The position numbers and the translations under genes were made by a program. Positions 1-8,213 of a stretch of DNA of 64,000 nucleotides are shown here, piece after piece. Every line of letters starts with the position of its first letter. The first letter of the stretch is position 1. The stretch spans positions 321,022 to 385,021 of the forward strand of contig JABVCK010000029.1 in assembly GCA_013540605.1 (NCBI GenBank), written 5' to 3'. The stretch is from Bacillota bacterium (lineage in GTDB: Bacteria > Bacillota > Clostridia > Ch29). The notes below the pieces were generated by a model, which saw only the letters and a program-made list of their open reading frames with translations, was not told the origin of the DNA and did not search any database.

Positions 1-548
1 CACTTGAGGCAGTAGTAGTTGGGTTTCTCAACGCTGCCATAGGATATTTTCAGGGGGAGCATCCCGTACTTCTGCCAGCTGCTCCATCCTGTTTTACACA
101 GATCCTTCCTATTTTCATAATCAGCATAGACCCACCTAAGCAGCCTGTGAAAATGAAAGGGGTATTTTGTATAGCGGATGTAGCGGGGAGGCAATCCCAG
201 CGATATTGTGTAATCCTCAAAGGTTTTCTCTACAATGGTTTGAAGCGGGTCCTCGATTTTCGTACTGCTCGCGTTGAACCCGTTGGCCTTCAGCCATCTT
301 TTCAGTTTGTCGAACATATAGCCCCTGCACACATGTATAGGTTCACCCTTATCTATGTTTATGCTGTTTATGGCACCTGCGACTATATCGATTACAAAAT
401 CCTGATATTTTTTGTCTTTGAAATCCTGAGGCCGGTAGAACTCGAGCGGAACAATATCATAGCAGTATTCACCGGTTTCTACCCGCATAACACCGATGCA
501 GGTACCGCCTAGAAGGCTTCCGCTCCCAGCGTCATCTATTTGAATCAT
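1..548 (-). CDS. Conserved protein of unknown function (partial, 3' end beyond left edge)
   Basis: The minus strand is open from an ATG at 548-546 to the left edge, giving 182 residues with no stop. The start follows a good ribosome site (AGAGGTGA) and the gene is divergent from surE. The protein begins MIQIDDAGSGSLLGGTCIGV and is soluble, with no signal peptide or membrane segment in the visible part. The N-terminal DD pair in a glycine-rich turn recalls the first strand of RNase H-like folds, but that is only a resemblance and I assign no function. Codon use and the strong start make it a real gene; the plus-strand frame at 147-512 is its shadow. Confidence 0.75.
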   Translation of the reverse strand, partial: MIQIDDAGSGSLLGGTCIGVMRVETGEYCYDIVPLEFYRPQDFKDKKYQDFVIDIVAGAINSINIDKGEPIHVCRGYMFDKLKRWLKANGFNASSTKIEDPLQTIVEKTFEDYTISLGLPPRYIRYTKYPFHFHRLLRWVYADYENRKDLCKTGWSSWQKYGMLPLKISYGSVEKPNYYCLK

Positions 549-722
549 CAGTTCACCTCTTGTTTGCGGTCATAAACATAGTATTCCAATTTAGCGGGAT
601 AATAAATCGTATAATTATCACGCATAGGCAAGTATATTTGCATGTGGAATATTTTTGGAATTGCTGGTATAATCCTGAGTGAAGCATGAACTGATTTTGT
701 TTTTACCCTAGGAGGTAGATCT

Positions 723-1484
723 ATGCGTATACTTATAACCAATGATGACGGGATCGGCGCTTTCGGAATAAAAAGCCTTGTGGAGGCTTTAAATGGCATG
801 GGAGAACTCTATGTTGTGGCACCGGAAAGGGAGAGGAGTGCAGTTGGCCATGCAATAACCATGCACAAACCCCTTAGAGCAAACAGGGTATCGCATTTTG
901 GACCAGGAGTAAAGGCATGGGCGGTAAACGGTACGCCTTCGGATTGTGTTAAACTCGGAGTGGAAGCCCTTCTTGAAAAGGAACCTGACGTGGTTTTTTC
1001 AGGAATCAACCGGGGTCCGAACCTGGGCACAGACGTACTGTATTCCGGGACAGTTTCAGCGGCTATTGAAGGGGCAATCCTGGGTATCCCTTCGGCAGCC
1101 CTATCCCTTGCATCTTTTGAAGCGGATGATTACAGCGTTGCCTGCGATTTTGCGGCAGCCCTGGCCGACAATATATTTAGCAAAGGACTTGAGAAGGATA
1201 CTCTGCTGAATGTGAATGTACCGGCGCTGAAGAGGAGTGAAATAAAGGGAGTAAGTGTGACAAGCCTTGGTACCCGGAGGTACAGGAATTCATTTGAAGC
1301 GAGAAAGGATCCCCGCGGTCAAGAGTATTTCTGGATGTCGGGCGAAGCGGTAGATGAGTATAATAACGACGACTGCGATTTGAATTTAATAACCCAGGGC
1401 TATATCACTGTTACACCCATCCATTTCGATCTGACTAAGTTTGATATGATCAGTAGAATAAAAGAGTGGGAATTTCACATTTAG
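723..1484 (+). CDS. surE: 5'/3'-nucleotidase SurE
   Basis: SurE is a metal-dependent nucleoside monophosphate phosphatase of the cytoplasm, involved in nucleotide turnover and stress survival. The 253-residue product has the family length. The metal-binding NDDG motif lies at residues 7-10, followed by NGTPSDCV near residue 64 and the SGINRGPNLG motif near residue 94, all diagnostic of SurE. The ATG is preceded by AGGAGGT at 711-717. It is divergent from the left-edge gene and followed 12 bases later by a small YpmA-like gene, probably on the same transcript. Confidence 0.97.
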   Translation: MRILITNDDGIGAFGIKSLVEALNGMGELYVVAPERERSAVGHAITMHKPLRANRVSHFGPGVKAWAVNGTPSDCVKLGVEALLEKEPDVVFSGINRGPNLGTDVLYSGTVSAAIEGAILGIPSAALSLASFEADDYSVACDFAAALADNIFSKGLEKDTLLNVNVPALKRSEIKGVSVTSLGTRRYRNSFEARKDPRGQEYFWMSGEAVDEYNNDDCDLNLITQGYITVTPIHFDLTKFDMISRIKEWEFHI

Positions 1485-1496
1485 GGGGTTAGGTAT

Positions 1497-1667
1497 ATGG
1501 AACAGGAGCCTAAGCTGCAGCTTATTGCAACAAAGGAGATGAAATATAATGATGACCTGTATAAAATGGTGGACTTTCTTAATAAGACGCTAAAAAACAG
1601 AGATTTAATCTTTGGGCTTGCAATGAAGGATGATGGGAACATGATTATAAGCATATATGAGACGTGA
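1497..1667 (+). CDS. Small YpmA-like protein (DUF4264)
   Basis: This 56-residue frame is too short for most ORF cutoffs. It starts at ATG 1497 behind a GGGGGTTAGG ribosome site and ends at TGA 1665. The segments DLYKMVDFLNKTLKNRDLIFGLAM and the C-terminal ISIYET resemble the Firmicute YpmA family, whose members are 55-60 residues long and of unknown function. It has no membrane segment. It sits 12 bases after surE, which suggests co-transcription. I am fairly confident of the family from its pattern, but not of any biochemical role. Confidence 0.75.
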   Translation: MEQEPKLQLIATKEMKYNDDLYKMVDFLNKTLKNRDLIFGLAMKDDGNMIISIYET

Positions 1668-1691
1668 GGCGCATAAAGTGCTTTGCGTTTT
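1668..1691 (+). terminator. Likely terminator after surE/ypmA-like gene
   Basis: A short GC-containing stem (GGCGCATAAAGTGC region) is followed by a run of T (GTTTTTTATT) directly after the stop codon. The stem is imperfect, so this is a modest call. Confidence 0.4.
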
Positions 1692-1701
1692 TTATTGCCT
1701 A

Positions 1702-1758
1702 TATTGGGGACATTCCGCGGCAAGGAATACCCGCAAAAAGCGGTGTGTCCCCTTTCCG
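1702..1758. repeat. GGGGACA palindromic interspersed repeat, copy 1
   Basis: The unit begins GGGGACATTCCGC and ends GCGGTGTGTCCCC, so its ends can pair. A closely matching copy lies at 63387-63436 and shorter, rearranged versions at 5545-5697. Intergenic palindromes of this kind are common in some Clostridia and may be mobilised in trans; no transposase for them is visible here. Confidence 0.7.
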
Positions 1759-1776
1759 CTTTAATGTAATAAAAGT

Positions 1777-1786
1777 TTGTATACAA
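1777..1786. promoter_or_regulatory. Palindrome TTGTATACAA, possible operator
   Basis: A perfect 10-base palindrome lies about 155 bases before the ferredoxin-like gene, and a second TATACA half-site follows near 1804. The spacing of GT and AC fits operators used by GntR-type regulators. Assignment to the kor-like operon is inference. Confidence 0.3.
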
Positions 1787-1942
1787 TTCGACAGGTAATC
1801 AGGTATACATTTGTGTGAAAAATGAATTTTAAGTTGCATAATAAGGGTTTCTATAATAGAATTAAATCGTAAATGAAGTTATTATTGCATTTTTTTCTAT
1901 ATTGCTAAAATACATATAATTCTTTGAAAGGGGGCCAATGGG

Positions 1943-2152
1943 ATGGCGGTCAAACAAAAAGGACTGGTGATAAAACCGGACTGGTGCAAGGGCTGTGGTA
2001 TTTGCGTTGCATTTTGCCCTAAGGATGTACTGAAAATGGAGAATAACAAAGTTACGATAGCGAACGGAGACGCATGCAACGGATGCGGGCTCTGTGAGCT
2101 CAGATGCCCCGATTTTGCTATCTACCTGGAGGAGGATGAGAAGGATGAATGA
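1943..2152 (+). CDS. korD: 2-oxoacid:ferredoxin oxidoreductase, delta (ferredoxin-like) subunit
   Basis: The 69-residue protein carries two [4Fe-4S] cluster motifs, CKGCGICVAFCP near residues 13-24 and CNGCGLCELRCP near residues 44-55. It relays electrons from the thiamine-containing catalytic subunits to external ferredoxin. It is the first gene of a four-gene operon and its stop overlaps the start of the alpha subunit by 8 bases. The ribosome site AAAGGGGG lies about 12 bases before ATG 1943. The four-subunit layout fits 2-oxoglutarate or branched-chain 2-oxoacid enzymes; the exact substrate cannot be read from sequence. Confidence 0.9.
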   Translation: MAVKQKGLVIKPDWCKGCGICVAFCPKDVLKMENNKVTIANGDACNGCGLCELRCPDFAIYLEEDEKDE

Positions 2153-3284
2153 TAAGAATGTGAGGCTGATGCAAGGCAACGAAGCGTGCGTTGAAGGTGC
2201 AATTGCTGCAGGCATGAGGTTTTTCGCAGGCTATCCGATTACCCCTTCAACAGAAATAGCAGAGGGTTCTTCCGAAAAACTACCGCAGGTAGGAGGAAAG
2301 TTTGTGCAGATGGAAGACGAAATAGGAAGTATAGCTGCTGTAATCGGAGCATCCCTCACCGGACTTAAATCCATGACAGCCACCAGCGGACCGGGTATGT
2401 CTCTTAAACTAGAAAATATTGGGTATGCTGCAATAGCTGAGATTCCTTGCGTAATAGTAAACGTACAGAGGGGCGGGCCAAGCACAGGTTTGCCCACGTC
2501 ACCAGCCCAGGGCGATATAATGCAGGCCCGGTGGGGAACCCACGGAGACCATCCCACGATCGCATTATACCCATCATCAGTTTCCGAGATATACCAGATA
2601 ACTATCGAAGCGTTTAACATGGCGGAAAAATACAGAATGCCCGTAATCTTGCTTATGGACGAGGTTATAGGACATATGAGGGAGCGGATTGAGCTGCCCG
2701 AACGGAGTGCCCTTCAGATCATTGACCGGAAAAAGCCTTCGGTTGGACCGGAACAGTACCTGCCGTACCAGGCGGATGCGGACGGTGGGGTGCCGGAAAT
2801 GGCCTCCTTCGGCGACGGATACCGGTTCCATGTAACAGGATTGGTGCACGATGAGACCGGTTTTCCAAGCAATAGCTCTGAGGTTACTGCCAGGTTGATT
2901 AACAGGCTGATGAAAAAAATTGAAAACAACCTGGATGACATTCTCAGATACGAGGAGGAAAACACCGGGGATGCTGATACCCTGCTGTTAGCTTACGGGT
3001 GTACCGCAAGATCGGCAAAAAGTGCAATGGATGCTGCAAGGGAGGAAGGAATGAAGGTAGGGCTTTTCAGACCCATTACAATATGGCCCTTCCCGGAGCA
3101 AAAAGTCCGGGAACTGGCTCAAAGGGTGAAACGGATTATTGTTCCGGAGATGAACCTTGGACAATATATTCTTGAGGTGCAGAGGGTTGCTGGCGGCAGC
3201 TGTACCGTTGAAGGTGTCAACAGGGCCGACGGAGAAATAATTACGCCCGAAGATATTCTGGATAAGATCAAGGGGGTATTCTAA
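2145..3284 (+). CDS. korA: 2-oxoacid:ferredoxin oxidoreductase, alpha subunit
   Basis: The 379-residue product is the alpha chain of a pyruvate:ferredoxin-oxidoreductase-type enzyme, which oxidatively decarboxylates a 2-oxoacid to an acyl-CoA. The N-terminal region (GNEACVEGAIAAGMRFFAGY, then PITPSTEI) and SGPGMSLKLENIGYA are typical of the pyrimidine-binding domain, and the C-terminal third is the transketolase-like domain II. ATG 2145 lies inside the end of korD behind GGAGGATGAGAAGG. An upstream in-frame start at 2094 would overlap korD by 59 bases and is less likely. KorA, VorB or a related specificity cannot be separated here. Confidence 0.9.
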   Translation: MNDKNVRLMQGNEACVEGAIAAGMRFFAGYPITPSTEIAEGSSEKLPQVGGKFVQMEDEIGSIAAVIGASLTGLKSMTATSGPGMSLKLENIGYAAIAEIPCVIVNVQRGGPSTGLPTSPAQGDIMQARWGTHGDHPTIALYPSSVSEIYQITIEAFNMAEKYRMPVILLMDEVIGHMRERIELPERSALQIIDRKKPSVGPEQYLPYQADADGGVPEMASFGDGYRFHVTGLVHDETGFPSNSSEVTARLINRLMKKIENNLDDILRYEEENTGDADTLLLAYGCTARSAKSAMDAAREEGMKVGLFRPITIWPFPEQKVRELAQRVKRIIVPEMNLGQYILEVQRVAGGSCTVEGVNRADGEIITPEDILDKIKGVF

Positions 3285-4103
3285 ATGGCTAGCAGCTTGA
3301 TTGAAAAATACATGCGGATGGATAAACTCCCGCATATTTGGTGTCCTGGTTGCGGGCATGGAATTGTTATGCGGGCTGTCGTAAAAGCAATAGACGAGTT
3401 GGAATTGAATAGGGAAAAGATCTGTATCGTATCGGGTATAGGGTGCTCGTCCAGGGCTCCGGGTTATATGAACTTCAATACGCTGCACACCACCCATGGT
3501 AGGGCGCTGGCCTTTGCGACCGGGATAAAGCATGCAAATCCGGAACTTGAAGTAATCGTCCTTACAGGAGATGGCGATTGTACTGCCATAGGAGGAAATC
3601 ACTTAATACATGCAGCAAGGAGAAATATGGGAATCACAACGGTGGTTTTCAATAACAACATATATGGAATGACAGGGGGCCAATACTCTCCGACCACTCC
3701 GACCGGCGATAAGGGCACCACTGCGCCATATGGCAACATAGATAAAGTATTTGATATATGCAGCCTTGCCCAGGCGGCTGGAGCTACGTATACCGGCAGG
3801 GCTACCGTATACCATGCCCAGTTGTTGATCAGGCTGATCAAGGACGGGATAAAAAATAAAGGGTTCTCGTTAATAGATGCAATCAGTGTGTGTCCAACAT
3901 ATTACGGCAGGAAGAATAAAAAGGGAGATTCAGTGAGAATAATGGAATGGCTTAAAGATAACGCTGTGAATGTGGCCGCAGCAAGTAAGCTTCCTCCAGA
4001 AAAATTGGCAGGAAAGTTCTTGATCGGAGAGTTGTACAATAACCCTCAACCTGAATATACAGAGGAGTACAAAAAAATTGTTGAAAGCTTTCAAAGGGGG
4101 TAA
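3285..4103 (+). CDS. korB: 2-oxoacid:ferredoxin oxidoreductase, beta (thiamine-pyrophosphate) subunit
   Basis: This 272-residue subunit binds thiamine pyrophosphate and a [4Fe-4S] cluster. The N-terminal CPGCGHG motif (near residue 20) contributes cluster ligands, and GDGDCTAIGGNH with the following NNNIYGMTGGQ forms the diphosphate-Mg binding site. It starts directly after the korA stop, so the two are translationally linked. Together with korA, korC and korD it makes a complete four-subunit enzyme feeding reduced ferredoxin and acyl-CoA into anaerobic metabolism. Confidence 0.92.
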   Translation: MASSLIEKYMRMDKLPHIWCPGCGHGIVMRAVVKAIDELELNREKICIVSGIGCSSRAPGYMNFNTLHTTHGRALAFATGIKHANPELEVIVLTGDGDCTAIGGNHLIHAARRNMGITTVVFNNNIYGMTGGQYSPTTPTGDKGTTAPYGNIDKVFDICSLAQAAGATYTGRATVYHAQLLIRLIKDGIKNKGFSLIDAISVCPTYYGRKNKKGDSVRIMEWLKDNAVNVAAASKLPPEKLAGKFLIGELYNNPQPEYTEEYKKIVESFQRG

Positions 4104-4109
4104 AGGATA

Positions 4110-4646
4110 ATGGCTTGTACTGAGGTTAGACTGAGTGGTTCGGGAGGACAAGGACTGCTGCTGTGCGGAATCGTGCTTGCGGAGGCAGCCATTCTGGATG
4201 GACTGAATGCTGTGCAGACCCAGTCATATGGTCCGGAAGCCAGGGGAGGAGCCAGTAAATCCGAAGTCATAATAAGCGATGCTAAAATATTCTACCCTAA
4301 GGTCAGGAAACCGGATGTATTCCTGGCGCTTACCCAGGAAGCCTATGATAAATATGTAGGAAACCTGAAAGAAAGTGGTATAATAATAGTTGATGAAACA
4401 GTGAACGCGGATGAAGCGCCCTGCAGGGAAAAGTACAGCGTTCCTATTCTAAGAACTGCCAGGGAAGCTGTGGGAAAGGCAATGGTTGCAAATATAGTGG
4501 CACTTGGTACAATTAATGCGATAACTGGACTTGTTAGCGAAGCATCTCTGGAAAAAGCTGTCCTGAACAGGGTGCCCCCAGGTACTGAGGAATTGAATAG
4601 GAGAGCTTTGGATGAAGGACGGAAAATCTGTCAAAATCTAAGGTGA
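4110..4646 (+). CDS. korC: 2-oxoacid:ferredoxin oxidoreductase, gamma subunit
   Basis: The 178-residue gamma chain has the family signature SGSGGQGLLLCGIVLAEAA at the N-terminus and SYGPEARGGASKSEVIIS near residue 39, which identify the domain that binds coenzyme A in these enzymes. It follows korB by 6 bases with an AAAGGGGGTAAAGG ribosome site. It completes the korDABC-like operon. A GTG or ATG alternative start is not needed. Confidence 0.92.
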   Translation: MACTEVRLSGSGGQGLLLCGIVLAEAAILDGLNAVQTQSYGPEARGGASKSEVIISDAKIFYPKVRKPDVFLALTQEAYDKYVGNLKESGIIIVDETVNADEAPCREKYSVPILRTAREAVGKAMVANIVALGTINAITGLVSEASLEKAVLNRVPPGTEELNRRALDEGRKICQNLR

Positions 4647-4662
4647 AGAGGGTAATGATAAT

Positions 4663-5541
4663 ATGAATGAACCAAAGGAAGATCTTATAAAGCTTATACA
4701 GCATAATTTTCCAAAGCTGAGCAAAGGCCAGAAGCTTATTGCAGAATACATAATGTCTCACTATGAAAAAGCAGCATTCATGACGGCCGCCAAGCTTGGA
4801 GAAAGGGTGGGTGTTAGCGAATCAACCGTTGTCAGGTTTGCCATTGCTCTCGGTTACGATGGTTATCCGCGGCTCCAGAAGGCCTTGCAGGAATTGATAA
4901 AGACGAAGCTTACAACAGTGCAGAGGATAGAGATGTCCTCCGACCTTGTTAGCGAAGATGATGTTGCCAGAAAAGTACTCAAATCGGATATGGACAACAT
5001 AAGGGCTACCATGGAGGAAGTGGATATTCATTCCTTTGACAAGGTTGTTGATAAGATAATCAAGGCCAAGCACGTATACATCATAGGACTTAGAACCTCA
5101 ACGGTTTTGGCGGAGTTTCTCGGTTACTACCTCAATCTTATTCTTGAGAATGTCAGGGTGGTCAGCCAGGGCATCAGCGAAATCTATGAGCAGCTATTCA
5201 ATGCAGAGGAAGGGGATATAGTGATAGCCATAAGCTTTCCGCGGTACTCCAGAAGAACTGTTGAGGCTTTGAGCTTCGTAAAAAAACAGGGAGCGGAGAT
5301 TTTGGCAATAACCGATAGTCCGCTTTCGCCATTGCTCAACTATGCCGATTACACCCTTTACGCTAAAAGCAATATGGCATCCTTTGTTGATTCCCTTGTA
5401 GCACCTATGAGCATGATCAACTCGCTGATCATTGCGGTAAGCATGAGAGAAAAGGAAAAGGTAACAGATATTTTCGGAAGACTGGAGGAAATCTGGGGAC
5501 AGTATAACATATATTCTGTTAAAGACAAGAACGGGATATAG
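4663..5541 (+). CDS. RpiR-family (MurR/RpiR) transcriptional regulator
   Basis: The 292-residue protein has an N-terminal RpiR helix-turn-helix domain (residues about 1-80, including GERVGVSESTVVRFAIALGY) and a C-terminal SIS sugar-phosphate-binding domain (about 105-245, YIIGLRTSTVLAEFLGYYLN). Family members sense phosphosugars and control sugar or amino-sugar use. It follows korC by 16 bases in the same direction, so it may share the operon transcript. Its target is not evident. Confidence 0.92.
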   Translation: MNEPKEDLIKLIQHNFPKLSKGQKLIAEYIMSHYEKAAFMTAAKLGERVGVSESTVVRFAIALGYDGYPRLQKALQELIKTKLTTVQRIEMSSDLVSEDDVARKVLKSDMDNIRATMEEVDIHSFDKVVDKIIKAKHVYIIGLRTSTVLAEFLGYYLNLILENVRVVSQGISEIYEQLFNAEEGDIVIAISFPRYSRRTVEALSFVKKQGAEILAITDSPLSPLLNYADYTLYAKSNMASFVDSLVAPMSMINSLIIAVSMREKEKVTDIFGRLEEIWGQYNIYSVKDKNGI

Positions 5542-5544
5542 AGG

Positions 5545-5697
5545 AAAGGGGACACACCTCCGCAAGCAAGGTCAGGGGACACACCTCCGCTTTGGAGCTA
5601 TGCTCTCGGGGGAAGGAATGTCCCCAATATATAGCTCTGGGGGGAGGAATGTCCCCGATCGGAAAGGGGACACAGGGAATGTCCCCTTTCCTCTTAT
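5545..5697. repeat. GGGGACA/TGTCCCC palindromic repeat cluster
   Basis: The gap between the RpiR gene and the next gene is filled with direct and inverted copies of GGGGACACACCTCCGC and GGAATGTCCCC. The outer ends GGAAAGGGGACA and TGTCCCCTTTCC can pair, and an inner hairpin spans about 5660-5694. It belongs with copies at 1702 and 63387. It could end transcription, but it lacks a clean T run. Confidence 0.7.
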
Positions 5698-5712
5698 TTG
5701 GGGGTATTGAAG

Positions 5713-6327
5713 ATGACACGAATTATCCTTGTAAGGCATGGGGAAACCCAGTGGAATTTGGAAGCAAAAACCCAGGGGAGCCAGGACACCCTTTTAACTG
5801 AAAAGGGAGTTTTTCAGGCAAAAAGGATTGCAGAGAAGCTTGCGGATGAAAGGGTTCAATGTATCTACACGAGTGACCTGAAGCGGGCTTATCATACTGC
5901 ACAAGCCATAGCCGACAAACTGGGAATTGGATTAGGTGTTCTTCCTGCGCTGCGCGAGATGAATTTCGGCTGCTGGGAGGGGAAGAATATTGAGTGTATC
6001 AAAAGGGAGTATGCAGACATCTACAGGCTTTGGGTGAGCAATCCACCTGAAACATGTATTCCGGATGGAGAAACGTTAATCGATGTACAGCAAAGGGCTT
6101 TAAGGGAAACGAAAAAACTGGCGGGGGAAAGCAAAGGCCATAACCTGGTTCTGGTTTCCCATGGAATAACCATCAAGGTCTTGATACTGGGGCTTTTAGG
6201 TATAGACCTGGCCTTTCTTAGAAAGTTACGTATCGATAATGGCAGTATCAGTATAATCGATATAAAGGATGAGGGGAATGTACTGGTTACCCTTAATGAT
6301 ACCTGCCACCTGAAGGAAGGGTGTTAG
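5713..6327 (+). CDS. Histidine phosphatase family protein (phosphoglycerate-mutase-like)
   Basis: The 204-residue protein opens with MTRIILVRHGETQWN, the RHG catalytic signature of the superfamily, and has the second catalytic histidine in LVSHGITIKV (near residue 151). Length and pattern match small acid-phosphatase or CobC-like members rather than the glycolytic mutase. ATG 5713 is chosen because it directly precedes the conserved strand and has GGGGG upstream. It abuts the next gene with no gap. The substrate is unknown. Confidence 0.88.
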   Translation: MTRIILVRHGETQWNLEAKTQGSQDTLLTEKGVFQAKRIAEKLADERVQCIYTSDLKRAYHTAQAIADKLGIGLGVLPALREMNFGCWEGKNIECIKREYADIYRLWVSNPPETCIPDGETLIDVQQRALRETKKLAGESKGHNLVLVSHGITIKVLILGLLGIDLAFLRKLRIDNGSISIIDIKDEGNVLVTLNDTCHLKEGC

Positions 6328-7560
6328 ATGAAGAAAAAAGTATTGATTATCGGTGGAGGAGCGGCAGGGATGATAGCGGCTGCAACGGCTGCTTCAAGGG
6401 GACTACCTACAGTTCTTCTGGAGAAGAACGAAAAACTGGGCAAAAAGATTTACATAACCGGAAAGGGGAGATGCAATCTTACAAACTACTGCGACCCCGA
6501 AGAAGTAATTAATAATACCCCGGGAAACGGCAGCTTTTTGTACAGTGCAATATACTCCTTTAACCATAACAGCATTATGGATATACTCAACAGCATGGGC
6601 GTCCCGACAAAGGTTGAGAGGGGCAACCGGGTTTTTCCGGTTTCCGATAAATCAAGCGATGTTATACGGGCGCTGGAAAAATATATGAATAAGTACGGGG
6701 TGGAAATCAGGCTCAATACCAAAGTGAGCAGTATAACTGCGAAGGACAAAAGAATTGTGGGCATTTATACAGCGGAGGGAGAGTTTATGGAGGCATCATC
6801 GGTTATTGTGGCTACCGGCGGCATGTCGTATCCTTCCACCGGGTCTACAGGCGATGGATACAGGTGGGCAGAGGCACTGGGGCACACGATTATTCCGGCA
6901 AAACCCTCTCTAGTGCCCATGGAGACCAGGGAGGCATGGGTGAGGGATGTACAGGGCCTTTCACTGAGAAATGTCAGGGTTACGGCGATGTCCGGCAATG
7001 ATGGAAAATTGGGGGAAGAGTTCGGAGAAATGATGTTTACGCATTTCGGCGTATCAGGCCCCGTAATACTTACCCTGAGCCGGTATGTGGTTGAGCACAT
7101 GGGGTCCGGCGTACGGCTTATAATTGATTTGAAACCCGCTCTGGACATTATATCCCTGGATAGGAGAATACTGAGGGATTTTGAGGTATATGCGAACAAG
7201 CAGCTTAAGAATGCTCTTAACGACCTGCTGCCCCAGAAACTCATCCCGGTGGTGATCAAGCTGTCGGAGATCAGTCCGGAAAAGCCGGTCAACCAGATCA
7301 CCCGGGATGAAAGGCAGAAGCTGGCCAATGCGTTCAAGGGTCTGGTATTGAACATAAAAAGTCTGAGGCCGATAAAGGAGGCGGTAATAACCGCAGGTGG
7401 GGTCTGTACTAAGGAGATTGAGCCTTCTACAATGGAATCCCGAATAGTTGACGGACTGTTCTTTGCAGGTGAAATTATAGACGTGGATGCGCTAACCGGA
7501 GGATTTAACCTTCAGATTGCTTTTTCTACCGGATATCTGGCAGGGCTGCACTGTAGGTAA
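6328..7560 (+). CDS. BaiN/HI0933-family flavoprotein (aminoacetone oxidase-like)
   Basis: The 410-residue protein has an N-terminal FAD-binding Rossmann motif (GGGAAGMIAAATAASRG) and the family patterns KNEKLGKKIYITGKGRCNLTN and ATGGMSYPSTGSTGDGY. The C-terminal GGVCTKEIEP and FAGEIIDVDALTGGFNLQIA close the FAD site. The family includes BaiN and aminoacetone oxidases, but most members have no proven substrate. ATG 6328 follows the upstream stop immediately, so the pair is likely co-translated. Confidence 0.9.
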   Translation: MKKKVLIIGGGAAGMIAAATAASRGLPTVLLEKNEKLGKKIYITGKGRCNLTNYCDPEEVINNTPGNGSFLYSAIYSFNHNSIMDILNSMGVPTKVERGNRVFPVSDKSSDVIRALEKYMNKYGVEIRLNTKVSSITAKDKRIVGIYTAEGEFMEASSVIVATGGMSYPSTGSTGDGYRWAEALGHTIIPAKPSLVPMETREAWVRDVQGLSLRNVRVTAMSGNDGKLGEEFGEMMFTHFGVSGPVILTLSRYVVEHMGSGVRLIIDLKPALDIISLDRRILRDFEVYANKQLKNALNDLLPQKLIPVVIKLSEISPEKPVNQITRDERQKLANAFKGLVLNIKSLRPIKEAVITAGGVCTKEIEPSTMESRIVDGLFFAGEIIDVDALTGGFNLQIAFSTGYLAGLHCR

Positions 7561-7635
7561 AAGATGCTGCCCCGTGCATTTTTTCCTATTTTTTTGCATA
7601 ACATAGTACAAACAAACTGCGGGGGAGCTGTTTCC

Positions 7636-8109
7636 ATGGTTGCGAAAAGCAGGAAGAACAGGCCGGATATATCCTACAGGGTTGAAAAGATTATTCTGAA
7701 AGCGGTAATCATAGGGGTATTGCTGTTGATTTCGTTTCAAGCAATTATGCTTAATGAAACTGCAAGGGTTTTTCTCAACTATGCCACAAGGCTGGAGGGA
7801 GGGAGCATGGAGGAATCAGGCATTATTTCCCCTGAAGGCAAGCTGGTATTGAGACTGGAAAACCTGGACAAATACCCACAGGCTTTGCTGCTGGTGAACG
7901 GGGAACCCGTGGCATCCTTTGAAAATGCTGAAATTGAGGTGAATATCAGAAACAATGACCTTATAGAGATTGATGCAACAAAGGTTGATGATGACTATTT
8001 GTACATAAGTATAGTGGGGGTAAGCGATAATGTTATCAGTCCTTCTATTGGCTACCGGGTGAAAGCAAGAAATAAAATTCAACTGTTTTCAAGGGTTAAG
8101 CTAAAATAG
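7636..8109 (+). CDS. Membrane-anchored protein of unknown function
   Basis: The 157-residue product has a positively charged start (MVAKSRKNRPDISYRVEK), one membrane segment at about residues 20-42, and an extracytoplasmic tail rich in beta strands. ATG 7636 is preceded by GGGGGAGCTG; the longer frame from 7564 begins upstream of that site. It lies between the flavoprotein and cmk. The tail's regular alternation (LVLRLENLDKYPQALLLVNG) suggests an immunoglobulin-like or S-layer-associated fold, which is inference only. Confidence 0.7.
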   Translation: MVAKSRKNRPDISYRVEKIILKAVIIGVLLLISFQAIMLNETARVFLNYATRLEGGSMEESGIISPEGKLVLRLENLDKYPQALLLVNGEPVASFENAEIEVNIRNNDLIEIDATKVDDDYLYISIVGVSDNVISPSIGYRVKARNKIQLFSRVKLK

Positions 8110-8156
8110 GGGTTGAGAAGGAAACCCTTGTAATATATAATGTTAATGGAATAAGT

Positions 8157-8182
8157 AGCCACCAATTTCACTGGTGGCTTTG
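8157..8182 (+). terminator. Hairpin between the membrane protein and cmk
   Basis: A 9-bp perfect stem (AGCCACCAA region with its complement CTGGTGGCT) is followed by a short TTTG tract. It sits in the 104-base gap before cmk. The T run is weak. Confidence 0.5.
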
Positions 8183-8213
8183 TAGTTAATAATAGAACGG
8201 CAGGGGAGAGGCT

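Noticed and set aside
147-512. Plus-strand open frame of 121 codons at the left edge
   Set aside because: It is opposite the partial minus-strand gene at 1-548, which has a better ribosome site and coding pattern.
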